From the NCBI GenBank assembly GCA_965223115.1, contig OZ244982.1:124001-188000 (forward strand): DNA of 64,000 nucleotides, in the 5' to 3' direction. The position numbers and the translations under genes are program-made. The notes below the pieces were generated by a model. It saw only the letters and a program-made list of their open reading frames with translations. It was not told the DNA's origin and made no database searches. Below, piece after piece: positions 25,273 through 34,610 of this stretch. Numbering within the stretch: position 1 is the first letter of the stretch; each line of letters starts with the position of its first letter. Source of the DNA: CBDCUI01 sp965223115. Its GTDB lineage: Bacteria; Pseudomonadota; Gammaproteobacteria; UBA4575.

Positions 25273-25644
25273 TTAGATACCAGTAAATATATCTGTAATG
25301 CCTGCAAGTTCTAAGATAATAACGACCAAGGCAATGATTAGTACAACGACTCCAGCATTACCTGCAGCAGGTAATTCTGCAAATCTTTGCGATAATTGTC
25401 TTACTTCTGAATCCGTTAACGCATCTACACGTTGCTGCGCTTCTTCAACAGTAAGGCCGTTATGTTGCAGTAGAGATCGCACCTCATCACGCGCCATGAG
25501 TGAACGCAGGCTTTCACGATCTTGCTGAATGGATTGTTGTGTTAAAAATTTGTCTGTACCTACAATGCCAGCTATGGCTGGCGCAGTTTGTACAAATGTA
25601 AAAGATAGCATTAATACATAGACTAAAGCTTTACTAATTCTCAT
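25273..25644 (-). CDS. PA2779-family small membrane protein, copy 1
   Basis: The first gene of the peptidase operon encodes 123 residues with the same plan as copy 2: N-terminal signal (to about APAIAG), a charged helix with RDEVRSLLQHNGLTVEEAQ, an LPAAGN linker, and a C-terminal helix ending ELAGITDIFTGI. A helix-breaking gap after AAG precedes the membrane segment. It is followed by copy 2 after 14 bases. CTAGAGGAGTCCAGC just upstream of the ATG is a strong ribosome site. The tandem copy implies recent duplication and perhaps division of labour. Confidence 0.86.
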   Translation of the reverse strand: MRISKALVYVLMLSFTFVQTAPAIAGIVGTDKFLTQQSIQQDRESLRSLMARDEVRSLLQHNGLTVEEAQQRVDALTDSEVRQLSQRFAELPAAGNAGVVVLIIALVVIILELAGITDIFTGI

Positions 25645-25936
25645 GCTGGACTCCTCTAGTTAGCATCTACCTTAATATTGTTGGGGTTTATGGCAAAGAG
25701 GTCAAGTCTAATTTCACATCTATCTTGTAAGCTCTTGAACCTGGAGTTATAGAGGCTTTGCTAGGTCTATGGAGTTAATAGCCATAATTCAGTCGGATTA
25801 CTATAAATCTGGGGTTGTTGTCTATAAGTTTAAGCTATTTTTAAGAATTTGATCGGGACAGATAAGCATTTTTAACGCTTAAATTCTTATCAGTTTGTGA
25901 ATGCGATAACCCAGTGCTCTAGATCGAACTTAATGC

Positions 25937-26986
25937 TTATGAATTTCTAGGGAAGACAACTAAGTGTTCCAGGTCGAGCTTTATCCCTATCGGTTCTCCA
26001 ATTTGATGGTTATGGTGGCTAGGCGCATAGCACAACACAAAATTTCCACTTAGTAGTCGTAATTTATAAAGAAATTCAGCGCCACGAAAACGTTTTTCTT
26101 CCACTAATGCAGTAATAGGACTGCTATCGTCATGGGGGATATCGTCAGGTCGAACTAATAAATCTACTTTTTCACCTATGGCATACTTTGAGTTGATTTT
26201 ACCTTTTACTTGACCAAATTCTGTTTGTAATGTTTGTTCATCAATAACAGTAGCTGGCACCATGCTGCCTAAACCAACAAAGTCTGCAACAAATCGTGTT
26301 TTTGGTTTGTGGTAAATATTGTAGGCGCTATCCCATTGTGCAATTTCGCCATCTACCATTACACCTATATCATCAGCCATCGCAAAGGCTTCGTGTTGAT
26401 CGTGGGTGACTAATATTGCAGTAACGTTTTCTTGTTTAAGAATTTTACGTACTTCTGTGGCAACCTGTTCACGTAAATCAGGGTCTAAGCTAGAAAATGG
26501 CTCATCTAATAAAAGAATTTCTGGTCGAGGTGCTAGGGCTCTTGCTAACGCTACACGTTGTTGTTGTCCACCGGATAGCTGATGAGGAAGTTTATCTACG
26601 TGTTTGTTTAGTTCGGTTAGTTCGATAACTTGCTGAGTTCTTGTGGCTTGTTCATCTTTAGGTAAAGTTTTAAGTCCGAAACATATGTTTTGCGCTACTG
26701 TTAAATGTGGAAATAATGCCAAATCTTGAAACATCATGCCGATATGTCTTTTTTCCGGTGGTAGTTTAAATTTTGCATTACTAAATAATTTTTTATGTAC
26801 AAAAATTTCTCCACTAGAAATATGTTGAAAGCCTGCAAGTGCGCGCAATAGAGTTGTTTTGCCGCATCCGCTAGGCCCTAAGATTGAAGCAATATGTCCA
26901 GGCTCAAGTTGTAAAGAAATATTTTTTACAACTTCTTTATTTTGTAAAGTAACGCTTACATCTCGTACAGCAAGCCTAAGCGCCAT
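25937..26986 (-). CDS. fbpC: Ferric iron ABC transporter ATP-binding protein
   Basis: FbpC powers uptake of ferric iron across the inner membrane. I start it at the ATG at 26986 (MALRLAVRDV), preceded by GGAG, giving 349 residues; a GTG at 26998 is less likely. The protein has Walker A GPSGCGKTT, the Q-loop MMFQDLALFPHL, signature LSGGQQQRVALARAL, Walker B ILLLDEPFSSLD and the switch VTHDQHEA. A C-terminal TOBE-like domain (about 235-345) follows, as in the FbpC/PotA group. It overlaps the permease stop by 11 bases. Substrate is inferred from the binding protein and Fur box. Confidence 0.93.
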   Translation of the reverse strand: MALRLAVRDVSVTLQNKEVVKNISLQLEPGHIASILGPSGCGKTTLLRALAGFQHISSGEIFVHKKLFSNAKFKLPPEKRHIGMMFQDLALFPHLTVAQNICFGLKTLPKDEQATRTQQVIELTELNKHVDKLPHQLSGGQQQRVALARALAPRPEILLLDEPFSSLDPDLREQVATEVRKILKQENVTAILVTHDQHEAFAMADDIGVMVDGEIAQWDSAYNIYHKPKTRFVADFVGLGSMVPATVIDEQTLQTEFGQVKGKINSKYAIGEKVDLLVRPDDIPHDDSSPITALVEEKRFRGAEFLYKLRLLSGNFVLCYAPSHHNHQIGEPIGIKLDLEHLVVFPRNS

Positions 26987-28667
26987 ATTTATCTCCACGA
27001 CTTGTTATGGAACGATTAAGTATTAATATTGGCATAATTCCTACGGCAACAATAAGTAGTGCACTGCAGGCTGAATCAGCTAAACGTTCATCTGAAGCAA
27101 GCTCGTAAGTACGGACAGCAAGGGTATTAAAGTTAAAGGGTCGCAGTACTAACGTTGCGGGTAATTCTTTTATGACCTCAACGAAAACAAGTAATGCTGC
27201 GGTAAGAATACCACTATGGATGAGAGGTAGGTGTATATTTCTAAATCGATCAAATGTGCTTTCTCCAAGTAATTGTGCCGCATCATCAACACTGCGGTGA
27301 ATTTTACTCATGCTAGCTTCAACAGAGTTTAATCCAATAGCAAGAAAACGTACTACATGAGCAAAAACTAGCGCTGTTAATGTGCCAGATAAAAGCAAAC
27401 CGCTTGAGATTCCGAAATGATCTCGCAGCCATGAATCAAGAGTATTGTCTAACCATGCAAATGGTAATAACACCCCTACTGCAATAATGATTCCCGGAAC
27501 GGCGTAACCCATTGCGCTGATATTTACACTGTAGGGTATAAGAAAATTTGTGCTTACACGTTTTCCGTACGCAAGTAATGTAGCTGTAAGTATTACAACA
27601 ATAGCAACAATTACTGCTAATAATACTGTGTTTGCAATGAGTGTGAAAAAAGTCTTATCAATAATGTTAGCAGCGCTGTGGAAACTCCAAGTACTTAATT
27701 GTATAGCTGGAATAATAAATCCTAATGCAATAGGTGTAATACAAAATAAAAATGCTGCTAAAGATCTGAATCCTGTTAGTGAATATTTCCAGGTTTTTTT
27801 CGACTGTGCTAGGTTTTGATATTTTGCAGTGTTGCGTGAATAGCGTTCAATCAAGATTACAGCAAAGACACAAAGTAATAAGATGCTAGCTAATTGCGTT
27901 GCCGCAATACGATCACCGAAGCCAAACCATGTTCTAAAAATTCCGGTTGTGAATGTTGCGACACCAAAATATTGTACTGTGCCATAATCCGCAAGCGTTT
28001 CCATGATGACTAATGTTAATCCTGCAATGATGGCAGGACGTGCAAGGGGAATTGTGATACTGAAAAAAGTTTTGCGCAAACCTGCACCCAATATATGGCT
28101 GGCTTCACGAAAGCTAGCAGATTGTTCTGAGAAGGCATTTCTCGTTAATAAATAAACATATGGATAAAGTACTAATGACAGCATTACTATCACCCCGCCC
28201 AGTGAACGTACTTCAGGAAACCAATAATCACCATAGCTCCAAGAGAACAATTCTCTAAGAGTGGTTTGTAGGGGTCCGGCAAAATCCAGCAAGCCAGTAT
28301 AAGTGTAAGCAATTATGTAGGGAGGGAATGCTAATGGCAGTAATAGCGCCCAGCTAACCACTTTGCGTCCAGTAAACTCACACACACTGCATAACCATGC
28401 TGTTGAGATACCTATAACTAAAGTGCCAATGCTTACACCCAGCACTAATAGTATGGAATTAATTACATACGCTGATAGTACAGTGGATTTAAGGTGTATC
28501 CATACATCACTAGCTGGTAATAAGATGGATGAAAGTACTGAAACAATTGGAATGCTTAACAAAATTGCGACGAAAAAAGTGCAGCAAAGCCATCCAACAT
28601 CGCTTGTTTTTAACCAAGCTAGAAATCTATTTGATGGCTTAATTAATGCGACACTTTTGATGCTCAT
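26976..28667 (-). CDS. fbpB: Ferric iron ABC transporter permease, fused two-domain type
   Basis: The permease has about 12 membrane segments in two homologous halves, each with a cytoplasmic EAA-type loop (EASHILGAGLRKTFFSITIP in the first, a DDAAQLLGESTFDRF loop in the second). This is the FbpB/AfuB arrangement. I choose the ATG at 28667 (MSIKSVAL), 563 residues, because it starts after the binding-protein stop and has GGAAA upstream; an ATG at 28694 would overlap that gene. The ATPase gene follows with an 11-base overlap. Confidence 0.93.
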   Translation of the reverse strand: MSIKSVALIKPSNRFLAWLKTSDVGWLCCTFFVAILLSIPIVSVLSSILLPASDVWIHLKSTVLSAYVINSILLVLGVSIGTLVIGISTAWLCSVCEFTGRKVVSWALLLPLAFPPYIIAYTYTGLLDFAGPLQTTLRELFSWSYGDYWFPEVRSLGGVIVMLSLVLYPYVYLLTRNAFSEQSASFREASHILGAGLRKTFFSITIPLARPAIIAGLTLVIMETLADYGTVQYFGVATFTTGIFRTWFGFGDRIAATQLASILLLCVFAVILIERYSRNTAKYQNLAQSKKTWKYSLTGFRSLAAFLFCITPIALGFIIPAIQLSTWSFHSAANIIDKTFFTLIANTVLLAVIVAIVVILTATLLAYGKRVSTNFLIPYSVNISAMGYAVPGIIIAVGVLLPFAWLDNTLDSWLRDHFGISSGLLLSGTLTALVFAHVVRFLAIGLNSVEASMSKIHRSVDDAAQLLGESTFDRFRNIHLPLIHSGILTAALLVFVEVIKELPATLVLRPFNFNTLAVRTYELASDERLADSACSALLIVAVGIMPILILNRSITSRGDKYGA

Positions 28668-28677
28668 ATGTTTTGCT

Positions 28678-29706
28678 TTATTTCCATGCAGCATGATCCA
28701 TTAGCATAACGGCTTCAGCATTGTATTCTCCAAGTTGATATAAACTTAGTGTGTCAGCTTTAAATTCCCCCCATGATTCTAGAATGTCGCTTGCTTGTAT
28801 ACCGGGTTTTATTGGGTATTCAAGATTGGTATTTGCATACCATTGCTGTGCCGAATCACTAACTAAAAATTCTAATAATTCAATTGCCGCATCTTTATTT
28901 TTTGCAGCCGCTGTTAAGCCTGCTCCGCTAATGTTAACGTGTGTTCCTCTTCCATTTTGGTTGGGCCAAAATATTTTTACTTGCTTTGCAGCTTGTTGCT
29001 CGCTTGCATCCGAAGAGGTAAGCATTTGACCAAGATAATAATTGTTTATTATTGCAATATCACACTGTCCGGCTGCTACCGCTTTGACTTGATCTCGATC
29101 TCCACCTTGAGGAGGGCGTGCAAAATTGCTGACAAACGCTTTAGCCCAGGAAAGGGTTTTTTCTACGCCCATGTGTGCAATAAAAGAGGCTACTAGAGAT
29201 TGGTTATAAATGTTATTTGATGAGCGTATGCATATTTTATTCTTCCATTGAGGAAGGGCTAATTCTTCATAAGTGGATAATAGCTCGGGTTTAACTCGTT
29301 CGATCGAGTAAGCAATCGGTCTTGCTCTTAACGACAAACCAAACCAATATCCTTGTGGATCTCTATATTGTTTTGGTATTGAATTCTCGAGTACTGTTGA
29401 ATGAACCGTTTGTAACATATTTGCTTGTTGTGCTCTATACAATCGTCCGGCATCTGTAGTAATTAAAATATCAGCCGGGCTATTTTTGCCTTCACTAATT
29501 AAGCGTTGTAGCAAGGCATCAGCTTTCCCAGTGATAAGATTGATTTTCACACCTGTGTTTTTTTCATACTGTGATAGTAACGGTTTGATTAGATCTTCTT
29601 TCCTGGCGGAATAAATATTGACTTCTGCCGCACTAGCGATCGAGGCAAGCAAGCATGAGCAGAAAAAAAAGTAGAATCTTAGATGGATATTTGAGTATAG
29701 GTTCAT
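28678..29706 (-). CDS. fbpA: Ferric iron-binding periplasmic protein
   Basis: The 342-residue protein has a signal peptide (cleavage near ASAAE) followed by VNIYSARKEDLIKPLL, the typical start of FbpA/FutA ferric-binding proteins. IINNYYLGQM carries the tandem tyrosines that bind iron in this family. It heads the binding protein-permease-ATPase operon and has a Fur-like box 57 bases upstream. Divergent glnE lies on the other side of the same promoter region. Assignment to iron rather than another substrate rests on the family phrases, the Tyr pair and the Fur box together. Confidence 0.92.
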   Translation of the reverse strand: MNLYSNIHLRFYFFFCSCLLASIASAAEVNIYSARKEDLIKPLLSQYEKNTGVKINLITGKADALLQRLISEGKNSPADILITTDAGRLYRAQQANMLQTVHSTVLENSIPKQYRDPQGYWFGLSLRARPIAYSIERVKPELLSTYEELALPQWKNKICIRSSNNIYNQSLVASFIAHMGVEKTLSWAKAFVSNFARPPQGGDRDQVKAVAAGQCDIAIINNYYLGQMLTSSDASEQQAAKQVKIFWPNQNGRGTHVNISGAGLTAAAKNKDAAIELLEFLVSDSAQQWYANTNLEYPIKPGIQASDILESWGEFKADTLSLYQLGEYNAEAVMLMDHAAWK

Positions 29707-29762
29707 GTACTAATCCTCCATGCTAGTGAGAAATAAAATCTATTTTAGGAAGTAATACAAAT

Positions 29763-29781
29763 GATATCAATTCTCATTATC
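29763..29781. promoter_or_regulatory. Fur box
   Basis: GATATCAATTCTCATTATC matches 14 of 19 positions of the Fur consensus GATAATGATAATCATTATC, with an intact right half. It lies 57 bases upstream of fbpA, where iron-loaded Fur would block transcription. The match is counted by eye. Confidence 0.75.
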
Positions 29782-29856
29782 ATTAATAATATCTAAATAG
29801 CCTAGGTCGGTTACAATATTAAGACTAAATATAGGTATTAAGGCATTTTTGAGCGT

Positions 29857-32709
29857 ATGCATATTGCACTTCCTTGTGACATAAAAACTCAGTTCCAATC
29901 AGATTTTGACCTTATTCTTGGGCAGTTAGATCATCAGCCGAGTCTGGTAGATAAAAAAAATGAAATTTTTGATGTTTGGTATGCCAGCCCATTTATAAGG
30001 CGTGTATGTTTGGCACAACCTCAGTGGCTGCATAATTTAGTTAACACTAATGGGTTGCATACAGATTACAGCGTAGAAAATTATAAACAAATATTACATG
30101 CAATAATTTCTGAGGCACAAACTACCGATGAAGTTCAAAGGATACTCCGTCAGCAAAGAGTTAGCCAATTTGCACGTATTGCATGGAGAGATTTGCAAAA
30201 TTACACCTCTGTTCAACAAATATTAAAAGAATTAAGCGATTTTGCTGAAGTTTGTATTGATAGCGCATTGAGTTGGTGCTTTGCATGGTTAAAGTTGCAA
30301 ACTCATGTTGGAGAGTTTGAAAAAACTTTGCCTCAGCAAGTTATCGTTTTTGCCTTAGGTAAGTTAGGTGGAGGCGAGTTAAATTTTTCATCGGATGTTG
30401 ATCTCGTATTTGCTTATCATGGAGACACAAATCATTCACAAGATGAACAAACTAAAGCAGTTGGATTTTACCTTAAACTTATACAACTCTTAATAAAAGT
30501 TCTTGCAGAACAAACTCAGGATGGGTTTGTATTTCGCGTAGATACTAGATTGAGACCCTTTGGTGATTCAGGAACTTTATTACCAAGTTTGTCTGCAATT
30601 GATCAATATTTTCAAACACATGGTCGTGATTGGGAGCGTTATGCTTGGATTAAAGCGCGTGCTATTGCTGGAGAGATAGAATTAGGTAAGCATTTTTTAG
30701 AAGAGGTGAGTCCTTTTGTTTTTCGGCGTTACTTTGATTATGGTGCAGCACAATCATTACGGGAAATGAAAGCGCTTGTTGATCAAAAAGCACGTCAAAA
30801 ATTCTCACAAGAGAATTTAAAAATAGGTTTGGGTGGTATACGAGAGATTGAGTTCATCGCACAAATGTTTCAACTTATTTACGGCGGCAAAAATAAAGAC
30901 CTGCGTACTAAAGCAACTCTTAAAACCTTAAAACAATTAGAAAAATATAATTTATTGTCTAAGCAAAGTATTGCCATCCTTGTGGATGCATACATATTCT
31001 TACGTAAAGCTGAGAATGGTTTACAAATAAGGGAGGATCAACAAACCCATATTTTGCCGACAGATGAAGTTGAGAAGAAACGTTATTCTTTTTTAATGGG
31101 GTTTCAAACTTGGGAAGAGTTTTATAGTGAATATAAATTACATACTAGTAATGTAAATACTGAATTCCAAAGTCTTCTACATGAAAAAGATTTAAGTGAA
31201 AATGAAAGTGATGTAGAAGATTATGTGCTTTTATGGCAGCAAATTGAGGATGAAGGCTATAGTATAAAAACATTAGAAAAATATTTCGCAAAAGATAAAA
31301 AGGAAATTTACGAATACTTAAATTCCTTTCATCAAAGTGGAACGGTTAAACAACTTGTGCCTGTAGCAAGACAAAGGCTTGATCGTTTTGTGCCAATAAT
31401 GTTGCAGTGTGTTAGCCGATTGGATAAACCTGCTTTAGTTTTGACACGATTTATAAAGATTTTAAATAAAATTGTACAACGTTCTACATATATTTCTCTG
31501 TTAACGGAAAACCAGACCAAACTTTCAAAATTGTTTAATCTTATAGAAGTTAGTGATTGGGTTACGCAATATGTTGCAACGCACCCATTGTTATTAGATG
31601 AAATTTTGCGCATGGAGAAATCATATGTGCCCCCTAGTTTGGATGAGATGCGACAACAGCTCAGGGTGTCGATGCATGTGTTGGATGATGATTTGGAAAA
31701 ATACATGGAAAGTTTGCGCGAGTTTAAGCATGCGCAAGTACTACAGATTGCCGCCGCAGATATTGTCGAAGATTTTCCAATAATGAAGGTTAGTGACCAT
31801 TTGTCTTGGTTGGCTGAGGTATGTATAGAGAATGCTGTAAAAAGAGCTCATAAAGATTTAGTTGATAAGCACGGTGAACCAATATGTGAAGATGGTAGTA
31901 GAAAATTTAAAGCAAATATTTTGATTGTGGAATACGGTAAATTAGGGGGACTTGAACTTGGGTATGGTTCTGATTTAGATCTAGTTTTCTTGCACAACAG
32001 TGCCGGGGCAAATTGTGAAACCAATGGTGAGAAAAAGCTACGTAATGAGATATTTTTTACTCGATTGGTTCAGCGAACCATACATATTTTATCTACGGTT
32101 ACTTCAGCAGGAAAAGTTTTTGATGTTGATGCCAGGCTTAGGCCTTATGGGCAGTCAGGGCCTATTGTCAGCACAATTGCAGCGTATGAGAAGTATTTAA
32201 AAAATGAGGCATGGTTATGGGAGCATCAGGCTTTGATTCGCGCTAGACCTGTTACAAATGATCAAAGCTTACAGGAAGAGTTTTCTCGAATACGTCGTGA
32301 AGTGCTTTGTCAACTGCGTGACATTATGGAAGTGAAGTGTTCAATTATTGAAATGCGTGAAAAAATTTTACTTGAACACGGTAGTAAAGATGGGGCGAAG
32401 TTTAATATCAAGAAAGATAAAGGTGGGATTGTGGATATTGAATTTATTGTGCAATTTTTAGTATTAGCACATGCGCATAAAAATAATAAAATTTGTGTTT
32501 ATACCGATAATATAAGAATTCTGGATGCTTGTAGTCAGACCGGCCTTATTGAACAAGAAACTGCTGAGGAGTTAAAAGAAATTTACCTTGTATATCGTAA
32601 GCACTTGCATAAATTGAATCTGCAGATGCTGCCGGAAACAGTAATGGCTAATGAGTTTGAAGAAGAAAGATCAATCGTACAAAACCATTGGGCAAGTCTG
32701 CTAAACTAA
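29857..32709 (+). CDS. glnE: Glutamine synthetase adenylyltransferase / adenylyl-removing enzyme
   Basis: GlnE adds AMP to glutamine synthetase and removes it, in response to PII and glutamine. The 950-residue protein has the standard length and two nucleotidyltransferase domains: the N-terminal (deadenylylating) copy with GKLGGGELNFSSDVDLVF and the C-terminal (adenylylating) copy with YGKLGGLELGYGSDLDL. Each is followed by a helical glnE-specific segment (GLGGIREIEFIAQ and KGGIVDIEFIVQ). It is divergent from the iron importer and is followed 64 bases later by ilvE. Confidence 0.97.
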   Translation: MHIALPCDIKTQFQSDFDLILGQLDHQPSLVDKKNEIFDVWYASPFIRRVCLAQPQWLHNLVNTNGLHTDYSVENYKQILHAIISEAQTTDEVQRILRQQRVSQFARIAWRDLQNYTSVQQILKELSDFAEVCIDSALSWCFAWLKLQTHVGEFEKTLPQQVIVFALGKLGGGELNFSSDVDLVFAYHGDTNHSQDEQTKAVGFYLKLIQLLIKVLAEQTQDGFVFRVDTRLRPFGDSGTLLPSLSAIDQYFQTHGRDWERYAWIKARAIAGEIELGKHFLEEVSPFVFRRYFDYGAAQSLREMKALVDQKARQKFSQENLKIGLGGIREIEFIAQMFQLIYGGKNKDLRTKATLKTLKQLEKYNLLSKQSIAILVDAYIFLRKAENGLQIREDQQTHILPTDEVEKKRYSFLMGFQTWEEFYSEYKLHTSNVNTEFQSLLHEKDLSENESDVEDYVLLWQQIEDEGYSIKTLEKYFAKDKKEIYEYLNSFHQSGTVKQLVPVARQRLDRFVPIMLQCVSRLDKPALVLTRFIKILNKIVQRSTYISLLTENQTKLSKLFNLIEVSDWVTQYVATHPLLLDEILRMEKSYVPPSLDEMRQQLRVSMHVLDDDLEKYMESLREFKHAQVLQIAAADIVEDFPIMKVSDHLSWLAEVCIENAVKRAHKDLVDKHGEPICEDGSRKFKANILIVEYGKLGGLELGYGSDLDLVFLHNSAGANCETNGEKKLRNEIFFTRLVQRTIHILSTVTSAGKVFDVDARLRPYGQSGPIVSTIAAYEKYLKNEAWLWEHQALIRARPVTNDQSLQEEFSRIRREVLCQLRDIMEVKCSIIEMREKILLEHGSKDGAKFNIKKDKGGIVDIEFIVQFLVLAHAHKNNKICVYTDNIRILDACSQTGLIEQETAEELKEIYLVYRKHLHKLNLQMLPETVMANEFEEERSIVQNHWASLLN

Positions 32710-32773
32710 ATAGTTTATTTTTTAGCACCCTTGTGTCTTAATGGTTTAAGAGATTATTGGAGAAACAGTAAAA

Positions 32774-33706
32774 ATGTCAATGTCAGATAGGGATGGTTTC
32801 ATTTGGTATGACGGTAAATTTGTGCCGTGGCGTGAAGCCAATACTCATGTTTTAACTCATACTTTGCATTATGGTGCGGGTGTTTTTGAAGGGGTGCGTG
32901 CTTATCAAACTAATCAGGGTACAGCCATATTCCGTCTTGATGACCATACGAATAGATTGTTTAACTCAGCTAAAATAATTGGTATGTCAATTCCATTTAG
33001 TCCGGAAGAGATTAGTCAAGCGCAGCTTGAGGTGATCAATAAAAATAGCTTGGATTATGGTTATATGCGACCAATGTGCTTCTATGGCTCTGAAGGTATG
33101 GGTTTAAGGGCAGACAATTTGAAAGTGCATTGTATTATTGCAGCTTGGGAATGGGGTTCATATTTGGGTGAAGATAATATGAAAAATGGCATTCGTGTAA
33201 AAACTTCTTCTTATTCACGACACCATGTGAATGTGGCCATGTGTAAAGCTAAGCTTAATGGAAATTATGTGAATTCCATGCTTGCTTTAAACGAAGCCTT
33301 GCATGATGGGTATGATGAGGCATTGCTATTAGATGTGGATGGTTTTATTGCAGAAGGAAGTGGTGAAAATATTTTTGTTATTAAAGATGAAAAAATTTAT
33401 ACACCAGAACTTACCTCTGCGTTAGATGGTATAACGCGTAAAACAATTATTACTTTGGCTGAGATTATTAATGTGCCAGTAATTGAAAAGCGCATTACAC
33501 GTGATGAAGTGTATATAGCAGATGAAGCTTTTTTCACAGGAACCGCTGCTGAGGTTACACCAATACGTGAGCTTGATAACCGTACTATCGGCTCAGGATC
33601 CCGTGGGCCTATCACTGAAAAGCTTCAAGAAATGTATTTTGATGCTGTCTATGGCCGTCAGATTTATGATGAATCTTGGTTGTCCTATGCAACCTTGCTT
33701 GCTTGA
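32774..33706 (+). CDS. ilvE: Branched-chain amino acid aminotransferase
   Basis: IlvE makes valine, leucine and isoleucine from their keto acids with glutamate as donor. The 310-residue fold-type IV PLP enzyme starts with the familiar GFIWYDGKFVPWREA, then HYGAGVFEGVRAY, the PLP lysine in MCKAKLNGNYVNSMLA, GSGENIFVI, and DEAFFTGTAAEVTPIRELD. GGAGAAACAG lies upstream of the ATG. glnE followed by ilvE, then LPS genes, is a common gammaproteobacterial order. It complements ilvD at 22119. Confidence 0.97.
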   Translation: MSMSDRDGFIWYDGKFVPWREANTHVLTHTLHYGAGVFEGVRAYQTNQGTAIFRLDDHTNRLFNSAKIIGMSIPFSPEEISQAQLEVINKNSLDYGYMRPMCFYGSEGMGLRADNLKVHCIIAAWEWGSYLGEDNMKNGIRVKTSSYSRHHVNVAMCKAKLNGNYVNSMLALNEALHDGYDEALLLDVDGFIAEGSGENIFVIKDEKIYTPELTSALDGITRKTIITLAEIINVPVIEKRITRDEVYIADEAFFTGTAAEVTPIRELDNRTIGSGSRGPITEKLQEMYFDAVYGRQIYDESWLSYATLLA

Positions 33707-33784
33707 AAAACGTATTTGCTATTTTTTGTTAAAAATATACATAAAATATTGACTGCTAGAAGGAATTAATATTAAGCACAATTA

Positions 33785-34591
33785 ATGTTCACATCATTCA
33801 TTATCAGCACTTACAATCGGCATGATGCATTAATATGCGTTTTAGAATCTTTAAACGAACAGAGTGAGCTTTCATTTGAGGTGATTATCGCTGATGATGG
33901 GTCATCAAATGAGACACGTGATGCTATAGAGGCATTTCGAGAGAAGTCAAAGTTTGTATTAAAGCATGTGTGGCAGAAGGATCAGGGGTTTAGGGCAGCG
34001 CAGATTCGAAATAAGGCAGTAGCCAAGGCTTCAGGTGAATATCTAATCTTTCTTGATGGAGATTGCTTAGTGTTTCCTGATTTTGTTGAAAAACACATCG
34101 CATTAGCTGAAACAGGCTATTTCATCAGGGGCAGCAGAATCATGCTCTCAAAAGAGTACACAAAGTACTTTATTGAAAATGACATTAGCATGAGTGATAT
34201 GTCTTTATTAAGTTTACTGTATTTACGTTTGTCAAAAAAAATTAAACGGTTTTTACCTCTTATCCATGTTCCACTAGGTAAGCTACGGGAAATGAAAACA
34301 AGCAGTTGGTATGGTGTTAAGACGTGTAATTTAGGTATGTGGCGAAGTGATTTTATGGCAGTGAATGGGTTTGATGAGCGCTATGTGGGTTGGGGACATG
34401 AGGATGCAGATCTTGCGGTGCGTTTAATAAATAATGGGGTAAGAAGAAAAGAAGGCGTATATGCAGTTACTGTATTACATTTGTGGCATCCATGGAATGA
34501 CCGCTCTAAACTTGCTGAGAATGTGGCTCGATTAAAATTTGTTCAGCAATCTAAAAATATTTGGGCGAAACAAGGTGTTTCTCAATATTAA
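33785..34591 (+). CDS. Family 2 glycosyltransferase, LPS core type
   Basis: The 268-residue GT-A transferase has TSFIISTYNRHDALICVLESL, VIIADDGSSNETRD for nucleotide binding, IFLDGDCLVFPDF for the metal site, and a C-terminal galactosyltransferase-like VGWGHEDADLAVRLINNG with the catalytic acidic pair. No membrane segment is seen, so it acts at the cytoplasmic face of the inner membrane. It lies 19 bases before hldE, implying co-transcription and work on the LPS inner core. The sugar it adds cannot be told from sequence. Confidence 0.9.
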   Translation: MFTSFIISTYNRHDALICVLESLNEQSELSFEVIIADDGSSNETRDAIEAFREKSKFVLKHVWQKDQGFRAAQIRNKAVAKASGEYLIFLDGDCLVFPDFVEKHIALAETGYFIRGSRIMLSKEYTKYFIENDISMSDMSLLSLLYLRLSKKIKRFLPLIHVPLGKLREMKTSSWYGVKTCNLGMWRSDFMAVNGFDERYVGWGHEDADLAVRLINNGVRRKEGVYAVTVLHLWHPWNDRSKLAENVARLKFVQQSKNIWAKQGVSQY

Positions 34592-34610
34592 TTTATATAT
34601 TAAATAAATC

